Part shown: in pieces, positions 48,101-59,705 of the stretch
Layout of the letters: each line of letters starts with the position of its first letter
Position numbering within the stretch: position 1 is the stretch's first letter
From: Plectrocnemia conspersa
Taxonomy: Eukaryota; Arthropoda; Insecta; Trichoptera; Polycentropodidae
NCBI GenBank assembly: GCA_009617715.1
Contig: VTFK01000032.1
Location: forward strand, 558,001 to 622,000
Direction of reading: 5' to 3'
Length of the DNA stretch: 64,000 bases
Notes under the pieces: generated by a model
Databases searched by the model: none
What the model was told of the DNA's origin: nothing
The model's input: only the letters and a program-made list of their open reading frames with translations
Made by a program: the position numbers and the translations under genes

Positions 48101-50385
48101 ATTATTATATGATATATTGTATATTAGTCACTAAATTAGTTGTTGAGCCCAAGTCTTAAGTATGACGGTTAAGACCAAGAAAGAAAGTTAACGGCTAAAA
48201 TCGTACGGTCGGGATCGGTACTAAGATTATGTTTAAATGACGTTCTTGATTTACATTTCGCTGCCCTCCAGAGTTAATATGCTAGATACTATGTTGTGAA
48301 ATCAAATTTTAACACTAATAATCCTGTAGTATTTTAATTATTTATTTATTCCATTAACCCTTTGAGTAGTGAGTTAATTTATACACATGTTTTAATATGT
48401 TAGTATACAGCTTTTTCATAAATATTTCTGTTGTTATTTATGTATTTTTATTTTATATTGCATTTATAGTAAATTAAAAGAAAAAATAGTGATTCTTAAC
48501 GTTCTTTGATTTATTTTACTATTTTTTGTATTAGTATGTTTTAATAATAATATATTTTAACACTTCACAATTATTTCATTTCATTAATTATTTTACATAT
48601 TTTTTATATATATTTCGGGTATTGCGGTTTTTATTTTATATCAATTCAGAGGCTCTCAATATTTTTTATAAAATTAATATAAATTATTTTTTGTTATGAT
48701 TATTTATTTCGCACTCATTTACATTAAGTCAAATATAAAAAAAATATAAATACAATGGTTTTTATTTATTATTACTTCAGTTTTATAGATATATAATTAT
48801 GTGGGGTACCTCAAAATTGTGAAAGATCAACCACCGTACATGTACGGCGATTCCGCTCAATATTCCATTTAGATATTAAAAAAACAATTTATTTATTCAA
48901 TATGAAATTATTTTGGAATCAATTCTAGATTCAAATAGCATTTTTAGTTAAATTGAATTTAAGATATTTTTACCAATATGTAATTTGACATAATGAACCT
49001 GACCATTGTGAAACGAATAGGAAAAATTTTCACTTAATTGTTAAGCCACTTAAATACATTTGTTTCCCAAACGTCTTTTTATAGTACATTGAGATCATGC
49101 TTTGAAAATTGCTTAACCTTGCATTTTAGCCAATGGCAATGTCACATATCGATCGCATTAAAATTTTGTTTGGTGACGTATCATTATTGACTTTTACTGG
49201 TATAATATAAAATTAAATATACCGAGGAGGCAGACGAAAATGCGTGTTGCCGATGATACTTCTAAATTAATATTAAATTATGCGTTTTAATTTATTTTTC
49301 ATATTAAATATCGTTAGTTTCAAAAAGTTTTAGAAGCGCTGTCTTCGCGCTCGCCGAAGCAGTTGTGATCATTGTGGTATATTTAATACAAAAGGTCAGC
49401 TTTTATTGAAGCATCTCGTTCTGCATAAGAAATCTCTTTGAATATTTCATATTCGACTTTCATTCCAAACATTCCATTTTGTTACTGATTTTCGTTATGG
49501 GAATTGTGTTTCGACTTTACACAACAAACACAACCTTTCAGTATCGTTAATAAGCGATCTATTTTTAGTCACACGCAGTTTGCCATGCGCGAGTTTCCCG
49601 TATGCAAGATTAAACTCTCTCGAAGTTTTCCTCTTGATATGTTTGTAAACAGAAATAACATCGTGTTTTTATTACGTCAGCCTCAGAGGGGGTTTCTAGA
49701 GTGAAGAAATCTTTTATGAAAAAATATGGGCAACTTATAGCTCAATAATGATATTTATCTTAATACCTTTTACTGATTTTTTGAAATCAGTTTAACATGA
49801 AGCAAATTATATTTATCTGACACAATAATTTACAATTTAAAAAAATGTAAGATAAATATTATTTTTAATTTAATAAGTAGTACTGTGTAAATAGCAAAAA
49901 ATAATTATTTAAATAGTACAAAATGTTCTGTTTAAATTTTACACTAAATTATTTGGCATCCCTGCCCATTGTCGCATTATGACCCAGTTGAAATTCATTA
50001 AGAATAATATTGCTTAACTGATATTATTTTATCTCTATTTCTGTTGTTGATTTAGGGTTGAAAATACCGTTACTAAATAGCATCTATAATACTACTACTG
50101 TTAACAAACACTGAAATTATCATTTATTTATAAAAAGTTATACATTTTTGGAAATATAAGAAAAAAGCCCAGATAGACCAATGGGACAACCTGATATTTA
50201 AAATATGAACAATTGTTATTTATTTTCAATTGTTTTTTTCTATCGTTTAAAATGGTTCTTGTTGCGCAAAACACGTTCCTATCCATGTTTACCTTTTAAA
50301 GCTTTTGAGTGAAAATTCACGAAAAATTTTCCTATACAACTACGTTATTTTCCGACTATAAACAAAAACAAGGATGTCCCGTAAG
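48101..50385. other. AT-rich interval, no gene
   Basis: About 2.3 kb without a supported gene. A TTAA-CCCTTTGAG start near 48355 resembles a piggyBac-type terminus with no partner. A balanced block at 49320-49700 has a short frame without a domain. Confidence 0.4.
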
Positions 50386-50404
50386 AACGTAGAAAAATAA
50401 GAAG

Positions 50405-50600
50405 AAGAAGCGGGCCGCGAGGGGAGCCGGGAATGTTTACACGAAAATAGCCCTCTGCAAGGTTACAGGGCCCACCCGAGCCCCATCCGAGGGTCTGGGA
50501 CCCGGAATCGAGAAGACCTTGGACTGGGCCCCCCCGGGAATGCTCCTGAACCGCCCTTCCCTTTTCGCGTTTATATTTACTTCGCATCATAATAAATAAA
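50405..50600. promoter_or_regulatory. GC island
   Basis: About 190 bases of very high GC (GCGGGCCGCGAGGGGAGCCG; GACTGGGCCCCCCCGGGAAT). Frames across it look like composition artefacts and no splice site stands out. Read as a promoter or conserved element. Confidence 0.35.
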
Positions 50601-51512
50601 ATCTCAAACCGCCGGGCGGAATAATGAAATTCCGGAAAAAATTATAACGCTCGTATTTGTACGTTTGTGGCATAGATGTGTTCGTGCATATGCTATCATA
50701 TAAAATATATACACACTCATGTTCCAACTCTAAATATGTTTTTAAAACGGTCTTGTAATTCTTATTGGTCTATTAAATCGTCTATAAGATTAAATTTGAC
50801 CTCACACAGGGAGTGAGCACTGGATACAATTTTTTTTGCAGTAATGTGAACTGTCTGCAAGGCTTTATATTCATCTGTAAATTTGTTTAATCTAGAAGCA
50901 AATTTATGAACATTAGATTATCATCTTAAGAAGCAAAACCATAGCAAGACAATTCTAATATAAATTGTAACTGGAATACTAATATAATGTGTGCTATTCC
51001 ATTCCTCTCATTCCTATTTGTTGTCTAAGCTAAAACTAAATAAATATACTCTCTTATATAATATAACGCATGTTATAATACACGTTTCTCATATTTTTAA
51101 TGTTTTTAAACGGCTTAAAAATAAGTAAAGAGTAATTTATTTATAATAATATTTTTTGCCATTTATCCTTTAATTATAAATACGATAATAAATCAAGTAT
51201 ATGCTTTAGTTCTTAATTATATATTGTATTATTAGGTTACATTTAAGATATTTTTGTAAATATAGAAATTGGTAAAGTAATAGCTTTAATATGATATCAG
51301 TTTACTTGTATTGTTTTTCTTTATGTAATATCTGATACGATTAAGTACTATATTATTTTAGATATATTATTAATTAATTGCTACGTACTGTCGATACGTA
51401 TATAGATTAATTTACTATTATGATCGGTTGAAAGATTAACGTAACGTAACGTGACGCATTTCAGAAAAATATAGTATTGATATAACGCCTTTCAATATAA
51501 AAGTTAACAGTA
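50601..51512. other. AT-rich interval, no gene
   Basis: Nothing recognised except a short GTAACGTAACGTGACG run near 51440. Confidence 0.35.
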
Positions 51513-51980
51513 CATATGAGCCGTTGACTTTGAAAATGGGGCAAGTACATATTATGTTATTGTTGGATAATTAATGGTTTGCGTTTGAACAGATATTTCT
51601 TACGGTCTTTTTTCATAAAAAAATCATATGCAATAATTATATTAGCGTTATTTAAACAAAACACATGTTTTTAATAGGGTCCAATGAACTTACCTCACTT
51701 TCAAAAGCAATGATTTTCTGTTTTCAAGAAAAATTAGAATAATTTTTTTTTTTATGTTTCTATTTAATTTGAGTGAACTTGCCTCACTTTAAAAATCAAC
51801 AAACAATTAATTTTATTGACTAAAATAAGTTACTTGTAAAAAATTTTTCACTGTTATTTATAGATATGATTGTGAATTGAATTTAACAGAAAGTTTATGA
51901 TTATTTCTAATGAAAATTTGCTCTAACTTTTTTTTTAACTAAATGGACTTAAACCACTTTCAAAATCAACGGCTCATATG
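51513..51980. mobile_element. Inverted-repeat element, 468 bp, unknown superfamily
   Basis: CATATGAGCCGTTGACTTTG at 51513 faces its near-complement ending CAACGGCTCATATG at 51980; the arms match over about 30 bases. The terminal motif (ACTTRCCTCACTTTCAAAAT) recurs twice inside, near 51690 and 51778, in the orientation of the right end. No open frame. A MITE-like structure; flanks show no clear target duplication. Confidence 0.7.
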
Positions 51981-52880
51981 TTAATATTTATTAATACAAA
52001 TATAATATATCCAGTTATATATCGTAACAATTATACGTACACAAAATTCTAGATTTAACTTAAATATTATTTATTTATATTATAACTACGTAAATTCTAT
52101 CACGTCTTAAACCAACTTCACTTTTGAAAAGGTAACTCTTCGTGGCTTTGACATTTGACATTTTGCACTGAATTCGTGGCTAAGCATTAAAATTTAAAGT
52201 CGACCTTCTCAGTTACTCGTGCTTAGAGAATAATCCTTTTTCGGCCCTTTTGTGACCTTAAGATTCTTAAATATAAATCGAAACGCTTTATATTTTCTGT
52301 TAACTTTATACTGAAACACTTAATATAATGTTAATTAAAAAATATTATAACATTACTTTTAATTTAAATGTTTTTTATTATTATGTATTAATAAGAACCA
52401 AAGTCAAATTTAGGGAATATTTATCAGCTATTTATATACAAATAGTCACACTGTTGCAATTTAAAGCTAGTTTTTAAACTTACCTTTCTTATTTTGTACC
52501 ACCCTATTATTTACTTTACTCCCCTTTACTATTGTTTTAATTATTGATAGTTTAATTATAAAAAAATATTTGGAAACTTTTAGTTATCCATTTGAATATC
52601 TAGTGACTCTTTTATCTGTGTGTTCGATATTAGTCATCTGGGGTCAAATGTTATATTATATACATTTTACCAGTGATGATCAAACTTGATAAGACTGCAT
52701 TCTAATTCATATTTAAAAAAAATATAAAGGGTTTACTAAGGTAGTAGAATTTCAAATTTTTTTACGCTTCTCAAAATCATTAAAAACCTTTTTTAGTGTT
52801 ATTTTAATTTTATGAAAGATAATAATTAATAAAGTAATTTGATTATATCATACATAAGGTATAATTATTTTTTCAAATTG
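51981..52880. other. AT-rich interval, no gene
   Basis: A modestly less AT-rich part at 52130-52260 is the only feature; no gene seen. Confidence 0.35.
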
Positions 52881-52889
52881 GAGACTTTG

Positions 52890-53275
52890 GGGTCTTATTC
52901 TTAAAACTCACGTTAATTTACTGTGACTTAAATGATCATCCATCAACAAGGAGACAAGATAATAGCATCAAGGTTGGGATCACACACAAAAGCCATCGTT
53001 ACAACTAGAAAAATCACATAAGTAACACCCAAGTGTTTTTACTGTAAATATTCTCTGTCATTGAAAAAATATTTCTTTGTTGCGAAACAGTCACGGAAAC
53101 AAAAAACCACAGTATACGACCTTGGGCAATGCCCATTAAGCAAATGTCGCTTTCTAAAGGCGTATACCTATTTAGCTGTTCTAAGAAACGAGTATGTCTA
53201 TTGGCTGGAAAACCGCTGCATAATTGTGATTGTGTTAGCATGCTTTGCAGCTCTGGATACTTAAGCCTGGACTAA
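52890..53275 (-). repeat. Unnamed repeat family, copy C
   Basis: The longest copy. It shares with copy B the blocks TTCCGTGACTGTTTCGCAAC, GAGAATATTTACAGTAA and TTTTAAGAATAAGAC, and with copy A the CGCCTTTAGAAAGCGAC block and GTTTCGCAACAAAGAAATAT. Confidence 0.7.
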
Positions 53276-54834
53276 GATGAGGAGAGGGTAATCACACGCG
53301 TACAACATACTGTCATGGGCGCTCACATTCCGAGAAAAACTAACAAAGAGCGATCAACTTCCGCAGTACAAAGTTCCGAAGGACCTCTCACGGACATCAT
53401 CCCTGCGCCAGCTTCTCCACCACCATTTATCGTCTGTCGCAATTGTAATATAATCTTATAAAACTCGAACTAGATTCTACCAAATGTCTCACTGGCTACA
53501 AAGTTACGCCCCCTAGGGTTCTCAAATCTTAAAAGCCCAACAGTAAAAAATATTTAGGCTACAAACTGATTGTTCTGTACTTTGTTAAGGCTTATTAAGC
53601 TTGATTTGTCTATAATAATTTATTAACAGTTAATAAAACAAAGATATTCGTGAACTTAATCGTGTATTTTTGAACACCTAAAAAATATTATTTAAAGAAA
53701 TAAGACATGTTTTAAACGTAAATTCCGAAATAAAATTATTATATTATATTTTCAAGGCTTTGAATCATTTCTTTCCGAATAAACCTCTTATTTAATTTCT
53801 CAGATTCATCTGACAGTTTACTTATGCGGGCTTCCTAAATTACTTAGCGATCTACGTCTTGGCTACCCTTGCATCAGATTATACAAATAAGTTTGCTCTT
53901 AATTCCTCTCTTGTGTATACATCCCAGGTGAAAAGTCAATCACCATTGTTCCACCTGAGGGTATTTCCCAAAAAGCCCTCTAGTCTTCGACATTTTTGCC
54001 GTGTAGTAAAAAGATTACTATATATCTAAACATTTAACGCGCGACCTTTGGATCGCAGCTGGGGTCACCCACGCGGGAGTCGCGTGGCCTTTACGATGAA
54101 AATCCTGACTATCGTATTCATTAAACTCGCCCACGGGCCATCCCTCAAAAAATCAAAAAGGGCCATGGAGAGAAAGAGAAGAAGGGAGGTTCGCTGTGAT
54201 ATCTCCTAGCCCGGTGAGCGTAAACCACCTGTTGTTGTGGCGATGTCGTGTCGGATGGCCGACTAATTAAAACTGCCTTTGAAAAATGCGGAAAACTGGG
54301 GAAAATGTATGTTTGTATGTATATGTATTTATAAAAAGGACATTTGTTTTATCTGGGCAATTATCGCGTTACAAAGGCCGTCAAAGAAAATGACGAAAAT
54401 ATAAACGAAAAACATTCAGGAAATCATTTTTTATTTAATGAAATATAACTAGTAACTGTACAGTTATATTAATAAAAAAATAAAATACTTATTTGTAAGT
54501 ACTTATTAAAGTTTTACCACTTATAGTAATTGCTGGTTGTTCCATGAAACAGGAACGAAAAATTATCTTATTGTAGTAAATTTAGTCTCGTTTGCCATAA
54601 TTCGTGCTTGAACTGTTTAAATTAATTTTAAGTTCTTCTTTTTTCTTTTTCATATGTTCCTTCCACCGCAGTTTGATATCTAAGGTCATGCTGTATTTCC
54701 AAATAAGATAGTGTTGCCTTTTATGAAAATTTGCAATTGATCAGTTATATTTTTATTGGTGAAGTTAATATGTACCGATTTTAATTCATTAAACTTTATT
54801 TTACATTTTTTGCTCCAAGTGATGATAATTTTAA
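53276..54834. other. Interval with two balanced-composition blocks
   Basis: 53276-53530 and 54035-54290 are less AT-rich (GGGGTCACCCACGCGGGAGT; CTAGCCCGGTGAGCGTAAAC) without a credible exon; both look like conserved non-coding elements. The rest is AT-rich. Confidence 0.35.
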
Positions 54835-54885
54835 ACAAATATTTATCTTGAATAAATACTAGATTTATTCAAGATAAATATTTGT
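54835..54885. repeat. Perfect 23-bp inverted repeat with 5-base loop
   Basis: Arms 54835-54857 and 54863-54885 are exactly complementary (core ATTTATCTTGAATAAAT) around the loop ACTAG. The stem is AT-rich. It is near the size of a short hairpin precursor but has a very tight loop. Confidence 0.95.
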
Positions 54886-55205
54886 AAGATCTATATAAAA
54901 ATTTGAAACCTTTGTTTCTCATAGATTTCATACGATAGTTTTTTTTTTTTCTAGATGTTAAATTCATTATAAGTACATTTTTAAAGATGTATGTAATTAA
55001 CTTTGTAATTATGTAACTGTTTTTTTATATTCATTATTGATAAAGCGCATTTAAAATGTTTCAGGTTTAATATATAATATTCTTTTAGTGATATTTGACT
55101 GTAGAAATATTTTACTTGTACTTATTTTCTTGATTCTTATAAATTAAAATTATAAAAATAAATTTAATTTCAATAAAACTTGTTTTATGTTAACAAAAAA
55201 ATCTA
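54886..55205. other. AT-rich interval, no gene
   Basis: Nothing recognised. Confidence 0.35.
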
Positions 55206-55214
55206 GAGTATGTC

Positions 55215-55520
55215 CAATTTAGTCTGCAGTTTGAGGTCAGGTCATCGTCGGGCCATGTTGGGAGAGGTAATGCCCGCAGATGGGTTAGGGTCTGGGAGAA
55301 TGGGACAATGGGGGTGTTTCCACGTGCAACAGCGGCACATTTTCACCCCCTTATTTCCACCGACCCATACGCCCTTCCGCACCCTTCGTCGGGAGCTTTC
55401 GCAAGTTGTGTCGCTTCGTTTGCTCAAAAACGATGACAGCTCAAAAAACGGGACGCGGAAATAGCTTTATATAGGACGCACATTTGGGTCCATTACACCA
55501 GCACGTGCCACGTTTTTTTG
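55215..55520 (+). promoter_or_regulatory. GC-rich block with TATA-like word
   Basis: About 300 bases of high GC ending in CTTTATATAGGACGC (TATATA near 55468). ATGTTGGGAGAG then GTAATG near 55255-55268 makes a possible donor in phase 0. Frames on both strands are compositional. Candidate promoter or conserved element. Confidence 0.35.
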
Positions 55521-55960
55521 GCTGTTTTGATGGAAAACTCAACACCCCGAGTGAAATTGCTACATGACGCCATTTATTTGAACGCACAATTTACACCGAA
55601 GTGAATTTGCATGATTCAAGTTTAGCACTCGATAAACGATAAGAAGGATTTCAGTTAAACTTTAAAATTAAAATATCGATCATTGCAGTGTAAATAGAAG
55701 ACGCTGCAATTTTATAATATTTAATTTATAATAACCCCACTCTAGAGACAAGTTTATAAATTTATCGCAGTACCTCATACTTATGATTTTTATCAATTGA
55801 GATTTTTTTTATTAATTATCTATTTACAGTCTATCAATCATTGCTAATTAGTCTTTATGAACTGTAGTTTCTTTAAATCTTACTTACCTTCATTTATTTT
55901 ACAGCTGATTTTGACACCTGGCAGCTGATTTGTGCTCAGTTAGGTTTGCCTTTTCACCAT
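55521..55960. other. AT-rich interval, no gene
   Basis: A repeated CAGCTGATTTTGACAC/GCAGCTGATTTGTG pair near 55904-55936 may mark the terminus of the following transposase remnant. Nothing else seen. Confidence 0.35.
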
Positions 55961-55967
55961 AAATAGA

Positions 55968-56180
55968 CTTACGCCAGAACGGTTGCAAATTGTTCAAATT
56001 TACTTCCAAAAACGTGGTTCAGTTAGCGAAACTTACCGCGCGCTACGTCTATTTTACGGTCGAATTAAACGTCCATCCGAGCAAGTAATTCAAATAACCA
56101 TGGATCGTTTTCGCACCACGCATACTCTAATTGATAATACGCATCCGCAGAGACGTCGTACAGTGCGCACAGTGTCATAT
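55968..56180 (+). pseudogene. Transposase N-terminal helix-turn-helix fragment (DUF4817 type)
   Basis: The frame from ACG-CCA-GAA (TPERLQIV) reads QIVQIYFQKRGSVSETYRAL, then RLFYGRIKRPSEQVIQI, then a DRFR..H.L stretch and PQRRRTVRT. This is the pattern of the insect DUF4817 domain found at the start of mariner/Tc1-like transposases (YfkngeSvveTvRaLr..fGr...Ps..tI.r...kF..tGsv.d). The frame starts without an ATG in the expected place and the protein ends at a stop near 56229, so the catalytic part is absent. A solo DNA-binding fragment of a dead element. Confidence 0.75.
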
Positions 56181-56229
56181 ATTTATCAAAGTGTACAATT
56201 CACGTATAACATAAAACAACAAGACGAAT

Positions 56230-57300
56230 AAACATTTATACAAAATACTGCAACATAAAACACGATAAATATTTATTTTTATAAATACGTGTTTTTTCTT
56301 GAATTTTTACTATACTTATAATATTTTTTTATTTTATTTATAAACAATGAAAATAGTTATGAAGCAGTATTGTGCATTTAATATGTCTGTATGCTATTGT
56401 ACCTATTAATATTTTTTAAATAAACTTTAATAAAAAAATCAATACAATACGTTATGTGCTGATCCAACATCTTCATTAATTTAGAAAATGATACTATTGC
56501 AGTTCATGTTGTATTTTATTATTTGCTTTGATTTCTATTCAATCGACTTTAATTCGACTCTCTTCTTGTTGATTCTATGTTTCAATAGATTTTTGCGGTT
56601 TATTCGTATCATACTATCTGTATGCAGTACTATGTAAACAACTGCATTAAACACTTTTAGAGCAAACAATTAATTGAGGTTTTGAGTCACGTTTTGCTCT
56701 ACCTATTGTTATGAAATGTGTGCATTTAATCCCTTTATATGATATTGCCCTCACCTGCTCTTCTCAAATATGGTGATAGGCAATGTGTTTATCTCGTAAT
56801 GAAAATCAGGTAGGTACTAATTAAATGAGTTTTTTTTATTGCGTACAAATATAGTGAGAAAAAATAATAAAATGGTATTTATATTATCGACATAGATAAA
56901 TGATTTAAAACACTGTAGAACCTATTTTTTGATTACCTTTAAAACACAATTAACAGCTTACCGCCCTGGTTTTTTTTTGCCGTAGTATGCTAAGTGGCCG
57001 GGTGATTTCGCAGAATGATTGCAAACAATTACATTTTTTAGTAAATTCCGTATAACGTATAAATCAATAAATTTAATATGTAGCTACCTTATGATTTTTT
57101 GCATACCTTTTGAAAATTCATCTATGACGCACCACGTATTCGGAAATTCCACACAGATAAATAAATGCATTTTATAATCAAAGGAATGCAGTATATTTAG
57201 TCTCTTCTGAACTATCGATAAAAACGTATCGCGAAAATTGCTCCACCCCAAAATAGACGAAAGAGATGAAACCTTTTTGGAAAAAAATTAAGACGCGTTG
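56230..57300. other. AT-rich interval, no gene
   Basis: No gene. The right part probably belongs to the piggyBac-like remnant, but its terminus is not recognised. Confidence 0.35.
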
Positions 57301-57308
57301 TCCAACAA

Positions 57309-58048
57309 CGCCCCCTGTGATTGTGAATATAGTGATATGTGCAAAAGTGTACGTGAACATAAACCGCGTGTGATGAATTCACTTTCAAATACAGATGGTG
57401 AGTGTGATAGTGATGTTATCCCATAAAACTGGAGTGAATTTGATCCAACAAGAGATAATGAAGAATTTGAAGGTATTCCGGGAAAACAAATAAAAAAAAA
57501 AAGATTTCAGAATAATATCTATTTTTCATAACAGTCAGATAACAAACACTGAAAAAACTGAATAACCGACTTTACAATATAAAAGCTTCAATGTATAATG
57601 GACTGTAATAAATTCCGTTTAGTTTTATAATTAGTTTCAAATAGAGACATAATATTTCGAAAAACAATTAAATAAATAAAAATTTGTTTATTCCATTGTT
57701 TTTCGATTAATATTTTTTTGTTTTTTTCAATGCGCGTTGTTGTATTCGTTCAGTGTCAATTAAAATTTGCATCGTAGCAGCAAAATTAAATTCAAAGATT
57801 TTCAAAGGTGAAATCTATCGATTGTGAAGACATTTCACCAGCTTCTAGCACATCTTTCCGTGCTCGTGCTGTCGATCCACTAGAAAGGCTTTCGGATAAG
57901 CTGAAAAACCATCAGTCAATAAAAATTAAAAGTGAGTGAGTGAAAATAATATCGTGTTTGTTCTGCACATGGAATAAAGAAAGATAAAGCATACATGTGC
58001 AGAAGTTGTGAAATTCCTCTTCGTGTTTACGAATGTTTTTATACGTAG
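57309..58048 (+). pseudogene. piggyBac-like transposase, core deleted
   Basis: Left part (about 57309-57490): an acidic region with DGECDSDVIP, a stop, then NWSEFDPTRDNEEFEGIPGK, matching the piggyBac N-terminal W...F.G.PG pattern. Right part (about 57808-58048): DPLERLSDKLKNHQSIKI, then RVCSAHGIKKDKAYMCRSCE and LRVYECFYT before a TAG. This is the cysteine-rich C-terminal zinc finger (RC..C...G..K.T.Y.C..C...LC...CF). The whole DDD catalytic core between them is missing, and a frameshift and a stop are present. Terminal repeats are not identified. Confidence 0.75.
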
Positions 58049-58084
58049 CAAAATATATTGAAATATAATAGATAAAAAAGTGTC

Positions 58085-58225
58085 AATAATAAAAATAAAT
58101 ATAAATATAATAAATTGTGGTTTATAAGTGTAATGATGAAAATAAATGTGTCAGTGATAAAAAAGTGTCAATAATAAAAATAAATATTGTGATTTATAAG
58201 TGTAATGATGAAAATAAATGTGTCA
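58085..58225 (+). repeat. Tandem duplication just after the piggyBac-like remnant
   Basis: TGTCAATAATAAAAATAAAT, then a TGTGGTTTATAAGTGTAATG-like stretch and ATGAAAATAAATGTGTCAGTG, occurs twice with a period of about 82 bases. The copies are nearly identical. Confidence 0.85.
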
Positions 58226-58229
58226 GTGA

Positions 58230-59450
58230 CAGTTGTAAGCAGAAAAAGGACGCCGAAAAACTTGGTGAGTGCAAATTATAATATTGTATATTTTTTATAA
58301 ATCGTTTATACAAAAATTTATAGAAGCATTTAAACATGCATGTTATTAAATTATAAATAACTGGTTTGTATCCATTGCAAATCTTTTTAATATACACAAA
58401 ATATTAGGAATGAAAAATATATATTTATTCGTTCATAATTTTATTCCTCAGAGATTATTTTAAGCGCAATAATATTTTTTTCATTTATTTTACCTAGGCG
58501 ATAATTTATCCAAATTGTAGATTTTTCCCCCTGGTTTCTTAATCTGTGAATCATTGCGGTTTTCCAAATGGTGAGGATATTTTAAAATAACAAACACCCG
58601 TTAAAAATGTGTAAGTTAATGGATGATTTGATTACTGTGTTATCTAATTTATTTACATGTATCGTAACGATTTTACTTTTTAATTTTGCAATAACATACA
58701 GAATTTTAGATTAAAAAACTTTGCAAATTAATGTACTATCAATTGGGACGTTTCGATTTCTTTTGATTCGATTGGCTTTAGGTTTACCCAGCCAGACAGT
58801 TTGATCCTTAAATTTATTTCTGTTTAAGAAGTAGAACATAAAATATTATTTTTTATATGTAATAAATAATTATGGTTCTTACATATCATAAAAAAATTCA
58901 CGTGCCCCAAAAAGGCGATGTCTCATTGTATTGCGTCGCAATGGGACGATTCTTTCTACAAAAATTTGAAGTAAAATATAATTTATTTTTTATTTGATAG
59001 TACGTATAGATAGTATACTACCATCTCTAATTTTGATATAGAGGCAAACTTGATGGTTCCTAGTATTTTTTTATTAAATAAAAACGCATTACGCAGGACT
59101 CAGATTTTTATATAATTGTACGAAAAGAATTATTAAATATTATAATAATATAAATTATTAAATATCAACGACAAAAAAATATGGATTTTATAATAAATAA
59201 GTGTTATTCAATAAAATGTCGTTACATAGCTAAAATGAAAGCCAAAAAAGTGCAGTTATAATAAATATTTTTATATAAAAAAATATTTGTTTACAGCAAT
59301 TGTTATGTAAAAATAAAAAATACTGTTACATAAATAGCTAGTTATGGCAATGAGTATATCAATAATATTCGCATTAGAGAAAACGTATCATTATCTTATG
59401 CTTTTTAAAAGCTTTCTATTTTTACCACCAGTTTAGCTTTCAGCATATAA
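58230..59450. other. AT-rich interval, no gene
   Basis: Nothing recognised. Confidence 0.35.
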
Positions 59451-59464
59451 TGTAATTCACTCAC

Positions 59465-59705
59465 ATTACATTTGTGGTTCTTCAACAATGGTAGCGTCCT
59501 TATACTTGCTGTCCTTGGCCACGACCCTCAAGCTGACTCATTTTCCAACCTCCGGAATGGTTTCAACCTCCGATGGGTTTTTCCTCTCGGTCGATATGGC
59601 ACTTTGAGCGCTGCACAATAAATGGACTTACCTGGCACAATTTTTTCCTCCCGCCGCAACCAATTTGCATAATGTGAGAATCGTATGCGGCGATGGCTAT
59701 TCCAT
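59465..59705. promoter_or_regulatory. Conserved-looking non-coding block
   Basis: About 240 bases of balanced, non-repetitive sequence (CTTGGCCACGACCCTCAAGC; CTCCGATGGGTTTTTCCTCT; CCGCCGCAACCAATTTGCAT). No open frame with splice sites. Possible enhancer. Confidence 0.35.

Noticed and set aside
50345..50590. Minus-strand 81-codon frame
   Set aside because: Explained by GC composition of the island; no splice context or recognised domain.
54835..54885. MicroRNA precursor
   Set aside because: The stem is perfectly paired with only a five-base loop and does not contain a mature microRNA that I know; insect precursors usually have longer loops and some mismatches.
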